Below are positions 1 through 5,864 of a stretch of DNA of 7,951 nt, one piece after another. Each line of letters begins with the position of its first letter. Position 1 is the stretch's first letter. Origin of the DNA: Syntrophomonadaceae bacterium (GTDB lineage Bacteria > Bacillota_D > Dethiobacteria > DTU022). The notes beneath the pieces were generated by a model that saw only the letters and a program-made list of their open reading frames with translations, did no database searches and was not told where the DNA came from. The stretch spans positions 1 to 7,951 of the forward strand of contig PWUG01000432.1 in assembly GCA_003562605.1 (NCBI GenBank), in the 5' to 3' direction. The position numbers and the translations under genes are program-made.

Positions 1-403
1 CAAGAAACTGAGTCTCAGCGATAAGCTGTGGAACTTTTATCGCTGCCCAGGCTCCTAAAAAAATGACGATGTTGGAGGTGCGGGCTCCTTTTTGCAGCAG
101 TGAACCGGCCAGTGGAAAAGCAACATATAAGGGCCCGGTTGGGATTGTACCCAGAAAAAATGAGATAAACATTCCCTTTAAGCCGGAGTCTTTGCCGATC
201 AGGGTCGTGATTTTTTCTTTGGGGATCCATACCTGCAGCAATCCCATCAGAATGAAAACCGGGGGAATAATTAATGCCATCTCCCTGATATAATCGACTG
301 CTACAACCGCAGAACGCTGTGCTGTAGCTGGTAACCAGATAGCCAGACCCAGGTAAATGAGAGCCAGGATCAGGGGAGCTTTAAACTTTTTTATCATATT
401 CAT
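1..403 (-). CDS. Integral membrane permease-like protein (COG0701/ArsP_1 type half), C-terminus off window
   Basis: The gene reads leftward from an ATG at 403 and stays open to the window edge, giving 134 residues of an incomplete protein. Its ATG overlaps the TGA of the upstream gene (ATGA at 400-403), so the two are very probably translationally coupled. The protein opens with a short basic stretch (MNMIKKFK), then hydrophobic segments near residues 10-25, 42-60, 76-95 and 110-126. Residues 96-107 read FPLAGSLLQKGA, nearly identical to the motif in the neighbouring 160-aa protein. A conserved small-residue/proline segment (GTIPTGPLY) comes just before it. This resembles the repeat unit of COG0701 predicted permeases, a family that includes the organoarsenical exporter ArsP. 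I infer a membrane transporter subunit; the substrate cannot be read from the sequence. Confidence 0.72.
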   Translation of the reverse strand, partial: MNMIKKFKAPLILALIYLGLAIWLPATAQRSAVVAVDYIREMALIIPPVFILMGLLQVWIPKEKITTLIGKDSGLKGMFISFFLGTIPTGPLYVAFPLAGSLLQKGARTSNIVIFLGAWAAIKVPQLIAETQFL

Positions 404-882
404 CCTAAAATCACCCCCATAACAGCTGCGATAATCAGGGCTGCAATCAAGCTGAGCCCGTTTCGCAGCAGGGTAAATTTTTTGCCCAGGGCTTTAATTT
501 CCAGCGGAGCTGTTACTGTGCCAACCATCAGCAGGGTTGTTATAAAGACAGTTATGGTGGCTACTGTTGCTCCGGAGTCAAGGAGGGAGCCTGCCAGGGG
601 AAATGAAACCAGGGCCGGGATCAGGGTGATTGAGCCGATGATTGCTGCAGCTATGGGTGCTCCTACTCCTGCCTCAACGCCCAGCAGGCGGGAGATGGTC
701 TCAGGTGGCAGTACACCCAAAATCAGTCCCACTAAACCGACAATTGCCAGCAGGCTCGGGGCCATATTCCACAGCGCTTTTGCTCCCATCCGGAAAGCCT
801 GGATAGTTTTCTCCCTGCTTTTCCAGATTGAAAGGACCAGGCAGATAAGAAGAAATGCGTATATAATGATGATTGTTATCAT
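400..882 (-). CDS. Small integral membrane protein, permease half paralogous to the next gene
   Basis: A complete 160-residue, very hydrophobic protein with predicted membrane segments around 2-20, 42-60, 70-95, 106-124 and 138-158. Residues 94-105 are FPLAGSLLDSGA, matching the FPLAGSLLQKGA of the following gene. The flanking residues align too: an LG/IG-x2-(S/A)G element about 27 residues before and a P-rich segment about 25 residues after. It is about half the size of a usual COG0701 permease, so a two-subunit assembly with its neighbour is the natural inference. The ATG at 882 has an AAGGTG ribosome binding site about 6 bases upstream. The gene lies 25 bp after the cupin gene and its stop codon overlaps the next start, so it is the middle gene of a three-gene operon. 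Substrate unknown. Confidence 0.75.
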   Translation of the reverse strand: MITIIIIYAFLLICLVLSIWKSREKTIQAFRMGAKALWNMAPSLLAIVGLVGLILGVLPPETISRLLGVEAGVGAPIAAAIIGSITLIPALVSFPLAGSLLDSGATVATITVFITTLLMVGTVTAPLEIKALGKKFTLLRNGLSLIAALIIAAVMGVILG

Positions 883-907
883 TTAAGACACCTTCTTTGC
901 AATGCTT

Positions 908-1210
908 TTATTTATATTGCATGGCTAGAACAACCAACCTGGTAGCGGCTTTAATCTGTCTGGTCAAATCGGGTTCAATAATAATCAGTGAGCCCGCAGT
1001 AACCGTATTCTCCTGGTCGGATACGAGTACCTTGCCCTGTCCTTCAATGATATAGAAAGCTGTGCTGCGTTCCATCACACAGGGTGGGACAGATTGACCC
1101 GGTTCAAAACAGATCAACAGCAGTTTAAAGTTGTCAGTCACAACCAGCTCTTTGCGTATGAATTCTGATACGGAAAATTCTTTCAGGTCTTCCAGGTTTA
1201 AAGTCTGCAT
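908..1210 (-). CDS. Small single-domain cupin lacking the usual metal-binding histidines
   Basis: A 100-residue soluble protein with the size and strand pattern of a minimal cupin barrel. Motif 1 can be laid over residues 38-57: G38, then C44 and M46 where the HxH ligands should be, and G57 closing the motif in a YIIEG turn. Motif 2 lies around residues 72-84 (AGSLIIIEPDLTR), with Arg84 where the last histidine is normally found. Both histidine pairs are therefore missing, and a Cys and Met occupy two of the ligand positions. It may bind a small molecule or a thiophilic metal, or be a non-metal sensory cupin. The start is supported by AAGGGG at 1218-1223, seven bases before the ATG. It is first in the leftward operon with the two permease halves and diverges from the Crp/Fnr regulator. 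Confidence 0.75.
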   Translation of the reverse strand: MQTLNLEDLKEFSVSEFIRKELVVTDNFKLLLICFEPGQSVPPCVMERSTAFYIIEGQGKVLVSDQENTVTAGSLIIIEPDLTRQIKAATRLVVLAMQYK

Positions 1211-1227
1211 AAAAACACCCCTTGTGT

Positions 1228-1256
1228 ATTATAGTTTATCCAAATCCTTATAAGTG
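1228..1256 (-). promoter_or_regulatory. Candidate promoter of the cupin-permease operon
   Basis: Read on the minus strand, a perfect TATAAT lies at 1233-1228, followed by the AAGGGG ribosome binding site and the cupin ATG at 1210. The expected -35 position (about 1256-1251) reads CACTTA, a poor match. A good -10 with a weak -35 fits an activator-dependent promoter, and a Crp/Fnr regulator is encoded divergently next door. The activator link is inference. Confidence 0.45.
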
Positions 1257-1279
1257 TTTATAGGTTCTTCCCCGGGCCC

Positions 1280-1298
1280 ATAATCCAGTCAAGATTAT
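1280..1298. promoter_or_regulatory. Inverted repeat ATAATC-N7-GATTAT in the divergent promoter region
   Basis: The left half ATAATC (1280-1285) and right half GATTAT (1293-1298) are exact reverse complements separated by 7 bases. The centre is about 68 bp upstream of the inferred cupin start point and about 52 bp upstream of the inferred regulator start point. This spacing suits a dimeric regulator acting on both promoters. It is not a consensus FNR (TTGAT-N4-ATCAA) or CRP (TGTGA-N6-TCACA) site, and six-base arms can arise by chance. Confidence 0.3.
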
Positions 1299-1305
1299 TG
1301 CTTCC

Positions 1306-1334
1306 TTCAAAAAGTGATTTAACTAGAGTATACT
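1306..1334 (+). promoter_or_regulatory. Promoter of the Crp/Fnr regulator gene
   Basis: TTCAAA at 1306-1311 and TATACT at 1329-1334 are separated by exactly 17 bp, a standard sigma-70/sigma-A layout. Transcription would begin near 1341, leaving a leader of about 20 nt before the ATG at 1361. The -10 hexamer sits inside the perfect palindrome AGAGTATACTCT, so a bound dimer there would block the promoter. Confidence 0.5.
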
Positions 1335-1336
1335 CT
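1325..1336. promoter_or_regulatory. 12-bp perfect palindrome over the -10 box, possible operator
   Basis: AGAGTATACTCT is fully self-complementary and contains the inferred -10 hexamer TATACT. Its position suits a repressor operator, most simply for autoregulation by the Crp/Fnr protein encoded immediately downstream. No protein-binding evidence can be drawn from the sequence beyond symmetry and position. Confidence 0.35.
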
Positions 1337-1353
1337 CCTTGAGGTAAGAAAAA

Positions 1354-1369
1354 AGTTACCATGGTAACT
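1354..1369. promoter_or_regulatory. 16-bp perfect palindrome spanning the annotated start codon
   Basis: AGTTACCATGGTAACT is a perfect palindrome centred on the CCATGG that contains the candidate ATG at 1361. It could be an operator within the first transcribed bases, or an RNA stem that sequesters the start codon. If translation actually begins further downstream, it would be a conventional operator just upstream of the gene. Confidence 0.4.
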
Positions 1370-2071
1370 AATTGCCGATTAAATGGGGTGGTTATAATTA
1401 GCAGCGACCAATATATCGATGCCCTGGCCGAATTAAACTTGTTCAAAAGTTATTCCAGGGAAGAACTAAAAGATAAACTAAATGCGTCCGGCTATGAAAT
1501 CAGAAAGTATCAAAGAGATCAGATAGTGCATCTTCAGAATGAAATTTGCTCTTTTGTGGATATCATTCTTGAAGGCAGAGTGGCAATTCAAAAGATCGAT
1601 GAAGAAGGTAATATTCTGACTATTGATGTATTTTCCAGGCCGGAAATGATCGGGACCCACCTGATATTTTCGACGCACAATGTTTATCCAATGACAGTTG
1701 TAGCTGAAACGGATGTGGTAATCCTGCGTCTGGGCAGAGAGCTGATTATTAAGCTGGGACAGTCCAGCCCGGACTTTATGGTTGCCCTGTTGCAGATAAT
1801 ATCTGACCGTATCATTATCCTAGCCGAAAAGATCAGAGCAATATCGCATAAAACGATCAGGCAGCGGATTATTGATTTTCTAACCTATGAATACCATATC
1901 CAGCAAAGTGAGATCATTAAGCTGAATTATTCGAAGAAAGAACTGGCTGAAAGATTGGGTATACAGAGAACCTCGCTAAGCCGCGAGTTAAATAAAATGC
2001 GAAAGGATGGGTTTCTGGACTATAACGCCAGGACGATTACCCTCAAAAAGAGTGAGCTTATTCATAAATAA
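1361..2071 (+). CDS. Crp/Fnr-family transcriptional regulator
   Basis: A 236-residue protein with an N-terminal cyclic-nucleotide-binding-type beta roll (about 25-125), a long dimerisation helix (about 138-165) and a C-terminal winged helix. The helix-turn-helix is at about 190-212 (SKKELAERLG, then the recognition helix around RTSLSREL). The cAMP pocket signature (GE...RxA) is not present in the EMIGTH...YPMTVV stretch. Only Cys5 and Cys63 occur, so neither cAMP binding nor an FNR-type iron-sulfur cluster is expected; the effector is unknown. The start is uncertain: GAGG at 1341-1344 is 16 bases from the ATG, far for a ribosome binding site. Homology to the family begins only at about residue 15, and GTG at 1388 is another in-frame option with a poor ribosome binding site. 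The divergent cupin-permease operon is the likely target. Confidence 0.88.
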   Translation: MVTNCRLNGVVIISSDQYIDALAELNLFKSYSREELKDKLNASGYEIRKYQRDQIVHLQNEICSFVDIILEGRVAIQKIDEEGNILTIDVFSRPEMIGTHLIFSTHNVYPMTVVAETDVVILRLGRELIIKLGQSSPDFMVALLQIISDRIIILAEKIRAISHKTIRQRIIDFLTYEYHIQQSEIIKLNYSKKELAERLGIQRTSLSRELNKMRKDGFLDYNARTITLKKSELIHK

Positions 2072-2091
2072 TCATAGACCCTTCAACTCCA

Positions 2092-2111
2092 TAAGCAGGT
2101 TTCGCTGCTTA
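2092..2111. terminator. Hairpin after the regulator gene, possible weak terminator
   Basis: TAAGCAG (2092-2098) and CTGCTTA (2105-2111) pair perfectly over 7 bp with a 6-base loop, 20 bp after the regulator stop codon. No U-tract follows on the plus strand, so it is not a textbook rho-independent terminator. It may stabilise the 3' end or act with a termination factor. Confidence 0.35.
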
Positions 2112-2141
2112 ACCCTTGCCTCGTAAATTTATTTTACAAGC

Positions 2142-2172
2142 TTTACTCTTTATGTTATGGCTTATATATAAT
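2142..2172 (+). promoter_or_regulatory. Candidate promoter of the alpha/beta hydrolase gene
   Basis: TTTACT (2142-2147) is followed after 17 bp by TATATA (2165-2170), and a perfect TATAAT overlaps at 2167-2172. The surrounding 2110-2185 stretch is strongly AT-rich. Transcription would start near 2178, which lies upstream of the GTG start at 2243. Confidence 0.4.
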
Positions 2173-2242
2173 TATAGAAAAATAGATGGATGCCAGTACA
2201 GGACAGGTTATAATAACCGGAAGCCGGATAGGAGGGGAAACA

Positions 2243-2872
2243 GTGAAGGTAGTGGCCCAAACTTTTTTAAGTGGAAGCTTAACCCTTGAAGGGGCAATCC
2301 ATCTGCCCCAGTCGAGCGGTGAAAAACTGCCGGGGGTGGTTCTCTGTCATCCTCACCCGCTTTACGGGGGAGATATGAATAATAATGTGGTTGTGGCGGT
2401 GAGCCGGGTCTTATCTAAACGGGGGGTTGTTGCTTTTCGTTTCAATTTTCGGGGTGTTGGATTAAGTGAAGGTGGATTCGATGACGGGAACGGCGAGCAG
2501 GATGACCTGCGGGCAGCAATAACTGCCCTGGCTGAGCGAGCCGAACTCGACCCGCAGCGACTTGGCATTATGGGTTATTCCTTTGGCGGCATGGTCGCTC
2601 TGTTTGTAGGGAAAAGCCCTGAGCAGCTAAAGGCCATTGCGGGTGTATCCCCGGTTGTTACTCCCGGTATGATGGAAGGCATAAGTATACCGGCTTATTT
2701 TACCTGCGGTACGAATGATCATGTGGTTTCAACAGATCTGCTGAGCCGGGAAGCTGAGAAAATGACCCCTCCCGGGCAGGTTGAAGTAGTGGCGGGAGTT
2801 GATCACTTCTGGGTCGGCCATGAGGCAGAAATGGCCGGCAAAGTGGCCGCGTTTTTTGAAAATGTGCTTTAG
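2243..2872 (+). CDS. Alpha/beta hydrolase (COG2945-like), cytoplasmic
   Basis: A 209-residue serine hydrolase when started at the GTG at 2243. That start has a strong GGAGG (2231-2235) seven bases upstream, while the in-frame ATG at 2186 lacks any ribosome binding site and would add 19 unconserved residues. The family's HPHP motif is at residues 36-39 (LCHPHPLYGGDMNN), forming the oxyanion region. The conserved FRFNFRGVGLSEG strand-turn is at 65-77. The nucleophile is Ser113 in GYSFGG, the acid is probably Asp159 (CGTNDH), and the base is His188 (GVDHFW). No signal peptide or membrane segment is seen. The family holds small esterases or acyl hydrolases whose natural substrates are mostly unknown. 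It has its own promoter and is followed by a GGGACGG repeat, so it is probably transcribed alone. Confidence 0.88.
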   Translation: MKVVAQTFLSGSLTLEGAIHLPQSSGEKLPGVVLCHPHPLYGGDMNNNVVVAVSRVLSKRGVVAFRFNFRGVGLSEGGFDDGNGEQDDLRAAITALAERAELDPQRLGIMGYSFGGMVALFVGKSPEQLKAIAGVSPVVTPGMMEGISIPAYFTCGTNDHVVSTDLLSREAEKMTPPGQVEVVAGVDHFWVGHEAEMAGKVAAFFENVL

Positions 2873-2885
2873 GAAGGCAGGGGAG

Positions 2886-2907
2886 TATGTCAAAGGTATG
2901 TCAAAGG
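2886..2907 (+). repeat. 11-bp tandem direct repeat (two copies)
   Basis: TATGTCAAAGG occurs at 2886-2896 and again immediately at 2897-2907. The second copy forms the left arm of the adjacent hairpin element. It looks like a local duplication at the boundary of the repeat element, from slippage or insertion. Confidence 0.7.
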
Positions 2908-2923
2908 GACGGTTCTTTTGACA
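2899..2923. repeat. GGGACGG-type hairpin repeat, copy 1
   Basis: TGTCAAA (2899-2905) pairs with TTTGACA (2917-2923), and the stem extends through G-U and A-U pairs to an 11-bp stem with CGG in the loop. The interior carries AAAGGGACGGTTC, sharing the GGGACGG core with the elements near 5724 and 7485. It lies 26 bp after the hydrolase stop codon. Confidence 0.6.
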
Positions 2924-3006
2924 GCAAATGATGTGCTGAGGAAGGCTTATGGAAAAGTTGTTAAAGCATGTCTCCCTAACAGCTTTTATCGGAGGTATCA
3001 ATAGAT

Positions 3007-3360
3007 TTGATTGAAAAAAGACGCGGTCATTACCTGGGAACTGAAATTGATCAGAAGTGGTGGCGCCGTTATGTCAAGGGCGGTTTTTTTGCACGTGGAA
3101 CCGGGGAATACTGGTTTGATAAAACCGCTTTCTATTTTCACCGTCACCTGACAGATGCTCCAATCGTAATCGAGTTCAAAGATGTTATTGGTGTAAGGAT
3201 CGGCAAGTGGCATTCCGGAAAATGGGCCGGCGGCAAACCGGTTGTCAAGCTTTTGTGGGAAAAGGGCAGCGAGCAGCTCTGCTCCGGTTATGTTTTGTCT
3301 TCGGATAAGGGTGAGACAGAAGTGCAGGCAGAAAAAATCAAATTGCTTGGTAGAAATTAA
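3007..3360 (+). CDS. Uncharacterised 117-aa aromatic-rich protein, possibly PH/GRAM-like
   Basis: I do not recognise this protein with certainty. It starts at a TTG with GGAGGT (2991-2996) ten bases upstream, and no in-frame ATG fits better. The chain is basic and aromatic-rich: WWRR at 18-21, then EYWFDKTAFYF (34-44), FKDVIGVRIGKWHSGKW (57-73), KPVVKLLW (77-84) and SGYVLSS (93-99). It has no signal peptide or clear membrane helix. Successive short beta strands joined by turns, ending in a probable helix (about 102-113), are what a PH/GRAM-like barrel would look like. That fold assignment is inference. It is co-directional with the hydrolase and the helicase but separated from both by more than 100 bp. 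Confidence 0.7.
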   Translation: MIEKRRGHYLGTEIDQKWWRRYVKGGFFARGTGEYWFDKTAFYFHRHLTDAPIVIEFKDVIGVRIGKWHSGKWAGGKPVVKLLWEKGSEQLCSGYVLSSDKGETEVQAEKIKLLGRN

Positions 3361-3597
3361 AAACACCATTTTTGCTACTGACCGGGGATTTAAAAAACGA
3401 AATCAGAGTGATTATTTCGGGCAAATAGTGATAATAGTTTTAATAACACTTGCACTTCCCCAAGCAAAAAAGTGTGCAACTCACTGCAAAAGGTTTTTGA
3501 ATAAATGCAGTCCGAAAGCTTTTAAATGACGCTATTTCCACCGGGTGGGCACACCTACAAATCAGGCAATCCGGTTCAAATAAGGAGCTTTTATCTG
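3361..3597 (+). promoter_or_regulatory. Intergenic leader before the helicase gene, with a weak promoter candidate
   Basis: This 237-bp stretch has no convincing gene. TTGAAT at 3497-3502 with TTTAAA at 3521-3526 (18-bp spacer) could be the helicase promoter. Upstream, TTGCACTT near 3448 and AAGTGTGCAA near 3469 form an imperfect inverted repeat with a 2-base bulge, of unknown role. AAGGAG at 3582-3587 is the ribosome binding site that decides the helicase start. Confidence 0.3.
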
Positions 3598-5718
3598 ATG
3601 ATTAAGGATATCGAGATAAATCCCCAGTTTGCAAAAGCTTTAGAGCTGATGGAAGAGGGCAGCGGAAATGTCTTTGTTACGGGGAGGGCCGGCACGGGCA
3701 AGTCGACTCTTCTTGAATATTTTCGATCGATAACGAGCAAAAATATTGTTGTTTTGGCGCCGACCGGAGTGGCGGCGGTAAACATTTCAGGGCAGACTAT
3801 TCACTCATTTTTCGGATTCCGGCCGGATGTGACAGTGGAGAAAGTTAAGATGCAGGCGAAGAGAAAAACGGCGCCTATTTATAAAAATCTCGATGCTATA
3901 GTTATTGACGAGATTTCCATGGTGCGGGCTGACCTTTTGGATTGTATAGACGAATTCCTGAGAATTAACGGTAAAGAACCCGGGCTGCCCTTCGGGGGCA
4001 TCCAGATGATCTTTATCGGCGATTTATATCAAATCCCGCCGGTGGTTACCGCTGATGAATACTTAATTTTTGACGAGTATTACGAAAGTGAGTATTTTTT
4101 TGATTCCAGGGTCTATGCCGAAATTGAAATTGAACATCTAGAGCTTGAGAAAATATACCGCCAGAGTGATCCGGACTTCATAGCGCTGTTAAATAAAATC
4201 CGCAATAAAACGATCGCCGAGGAAGATATCGGCTTGATTAGTTGGAATTATATCAGCGAAAGCACCGCTTTGCCCAAAGATACAATTTACCTGACGACAA
4301 CCAATGCCATGGCCGAGGAAAGGAATAAAGAGGAGCTGCTGAAACTGCCGGGTAAACCCGATGTTTTTGAAGCGGAAATAAGCGGCGAGATCGACAGGAA
4401 ACACTTTCCCGCCGAGGAGCTGCTGGTCCTGAAGAAAGGTGCCCAGGTGATGCTCCTGAACAATGATTCGGCAGGACGCTGGATTAACGGTACGCTTGGA
4501 ACGGTGGTTGGCATTGAGGAAGACAGCCTGGAAGTGAAACTAAGTGATGGTCCGATAGAGGAAGTGAAGCCTTTTAAATGGAACGTCTACCACTTCTACT
4601 GGGATCAGGATTCGAAGTCGGTTGCAGCAGACAATGTTGGTTCTTTCAGGCAGTTTCCCTTGAAACTGGCCTGGGCGATTACCATTCATAAAAGCCAGGG
4701 CAAGACTTTTGATAATGTGGCAATTGACCTGGGCAGGGGCACTTTTGCTTCCGGCCAGCTCTACGTGGCTCTGTCCCGGTGCCGAAGCCTGGATGGTATT
4801 TTTCTGAAAAGGGAGATTAACTTATCGGACATCCAGGTTGATTTCAGGGTCATGAAATTTATGACCGGCCGGCAGTATGAGCTTTCAGAAGAAAGGCTGC
4901 CTCTGGATTATAAGGTTGACATCCTCAGGGATGCTGTGGAACAGAACAGGGAGCTGGAAATTGTCTACCTCAAAAATACCGATGAAAAGAGCAAACGGTT
5001 GATTAGACCAGAGAGTGTGGGCATGATGGAATACAGCGGCAGAGGTTTTCTCGGCATGAGGGCTTACTGTTATAAAAGAAACGAGGCGAGAACTTTTCGG
5101 GTTGATCGGATCCTGGAGATTAAAGACGGCGATAAGGTTTATGAGATTGAAGGTTACGGGACAGAAAGAGATTGCAGGACCGGGCTTACGGGCATTGCCG
5201 GATGTATCGATGTTGAGACCACGGGACTCAGTCCGTATGCCGACCAGATCATTGAGCTGGCCCTGGTTCTGTTCAGTTATGACCGGCAGGGTATTACGGG
5301 TATTGTTGACAGCTATTGCGGTATGAGAGAACCTAACTGCGAGATCAGCAGCGGTGCTTACGGGGTGCACGGGCTGACGATGGAGGAACTGGTTGGTCAG
5401 CGGCTCGATACAGGCCGAATCAGGAGCATGATTGAAAAGGCTGATTTTCTTGTTGCCCACAATGCATCGTTTGACATGGGCTTTGTTGCACCAATGTTTC
5501 CGGCGGCGAGAAAAAAACGCTGGTACTGCTCGATGAGCGGCATAAGGTGGAGGGGAAGCCGCGGCCTGCAAAGGCTGCTTGATGCGCATGACATAGAGCC
5601 GGACCAGCGCCACCGGGCTCTGGCCGATGTGGAAGGGCTGCTTTGCTTGTTGTCTGAAAAGAACAGCCGGGGAGAAACTTACTTTGCCGAGATGTACGGC
5701 AGAAGGCCCTTAGGGTAA
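3598..5718 (+). CDS. PIF1-type SF1B helicase fused to a WYL domain and a DEDDh 3'-5' exonuclease
   Basis: A 706-residue, three-domain DNA-processing protein. The start at 3598 is chosen because AAGGAG lies 10 bases upstream; the in-frame ATG at 3526 has no ribosome binding site. Helicase domain (about 5-425): Walker A GRAGTGKST at 29-37 (Lys35), Walker B IVIDEISM at 101-108, motif III GDLYQIPPV at 141-149, KIYRQSDPDF around Arg188, motif V WAITIHKSQGKTFDNV at 359-374, and motif VI QLYVALSRCRS with Arg394. WYL domain (about 440-510): EIVYLKN, KRLIRPESV, GMRAYCYKRNEARTFRVDRI. Exonuclease (about 533-690): ExoI CIDVETTGL (Asp538, Glu540), ExoII VAHNASFD (Asp626), ExoIII HRALADVEG (His672, Asp677), all DEDDh residues intact. 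The family helicases move 5'-3' on single strands. A role in DNA repair, recombination or defence is inferred. Confidence 0.93.
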   Translation: MIKDIEINPQFAKALELMEEGSGNVFVTGRAGTGKSTLLEYFRSITSKNIVVLAPTGVAAVNISGQTIHSFFGFRPDVTVEKVKMQAKRKTAPIYKNLDAIVIDEISMVRADLLDCIDEFLRINGKEPGLPFGGIQMIFIGDLYQIPPVVTADEYLIFDEYYESEYFFDSRVYAEIEIEHLELEKIYRQSDPDFIALLNKIRNKTIAEEDIGLISWNYISESTALPKDTIYLTTTNAMAEERNKEELLKLPGKPDVFEAEISGEIDRKHFPAEELLVLKKGAQVMLLNNDSAGRWINGTLGTVVGIEEDSLEVKLSDGPIEEVKPFKWNVYHFYWDQDSKSVAADNVGSFRQFPLKLAWAITIHKSQGKTFDNVAIDLGRGTFASGQLYVALSRCRSLDGIFLKREINLSDIQVDFRVMKFMTGRQYELSEERLPLDYKVDILRDAVEQNRELEIVYLKNTDEKSKRLIRPESVGMMEYSGRGFLGMRAYCYKRNEARTFRVDRILEIKDGDKVYEIEGYGTERDCRTGLTGIAGCIDVETTGLSPYADQIIELALVLFSYDRQGITGIVDSYCGMREPNCEISSGAYGVHGLTMEELVGQRLDTGRIRSMIEKADFLVAHNASFDMGFVAPMFPAARKKRWYCSMSGIRWRGSRGLQRLLDAHDIEPDQRHRALADVEGLLCLLSEKNSRGETYFAEMYGRRPLG

Positions 5719-5723
5719 AAATA

Positions 5724-5767
5724 GCACAAAGGAACTAACACAAGGGGACGGTACTTCTTTGCTGCTA
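5724..5767. repeat. GGGGACGG-type repeat, copy 2
   Basis: Starting 6 bp after the helicase stop codon, CAAGGGGACGG (5741-5751) is flanked by complementary outer arms. AGCA (5724-5727) and AAAGGAA pair with TTCTTT and TGCT (5764-5767), with two mismatches between. The core matches the element at 7491-7499 and, less one G, copy 1 near 2906. The arms differ between copies while the core is constant. Confidence 0.55.
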
Positions 5768-5772
5768 AATTG

Positions 5773-5812
5773 AAAGACTGCTTTGCGGAATACACCGCTG
5801 GCAGTCTTTTTT
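5773..5812 (+). terminator. Rho-independent terminator of the helicase gene
   Basis: AAAGACTGC (5773-5781) pairs with GCAGTCTTT (5801-5809), and an inner GCGG/CCGC stem (5785-5788 with 5795-5798) stacks within it. The right arm runs into a TTTTTT tract. On the minus strand the hairpin is followed by TTTCAATTT, so weak bidirectional use for the convergent Lnt-like gene is possible. Confidence 0.85.
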
Positions 5813-5864
5813 AACGGGCATTGAATGGATGTTAGGTAAGGCCTCATTAATAGCCCTTGAAGCT

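Noticed and set aside
482..886. 134-codon plus-strand frame
   Set aside because: It is the shadow of the minus-strand 160-aa membrane protein, whose hydrophobic pattern and paralogy are convincing; the plus frame is Arg/Pro/Ser-rich without motifs.
2186..2242. Upstream ATG for the hydrolase gene
   Set aside because: No ribosome binding site precedes it, whereas GGAGG sits at ideal distance from the in-frame GTG at 2243, where family homology also begins.
2879..3002. Short open frame ending in a basic stretch before the 117-aa gene
   Set aside because: It runs through the repeat element, has no ribosome binding site or convincing start, and its TAG comes just before the next gene; best explained by chance.
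3242..3529. 95-codon plus-strand frame overlapping the end of the 117-aa gene and the following gap
   Set aside because: Much of it overlaps a better-supported gene in another frame; it has no ribosome binding site and is basic and low in motif content.
3526..3597. Upstream ATG for the helicase gene
   Set aside because: It has no ribosome binding site, overlaps the candidate -10 box, and adds 24 residues that do not look like the PIF1 N-terminus; AAGGAG supports the ATG at 3598.
4885..5613. Long antisense open frame (242 codons) on the minus strand
   Set aside because: It lies wholly opposite the WYL and exonuclease parts of the helicase gene, where the sense frame has strong conserved motifs. 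Its translation shows no recognisable domain.
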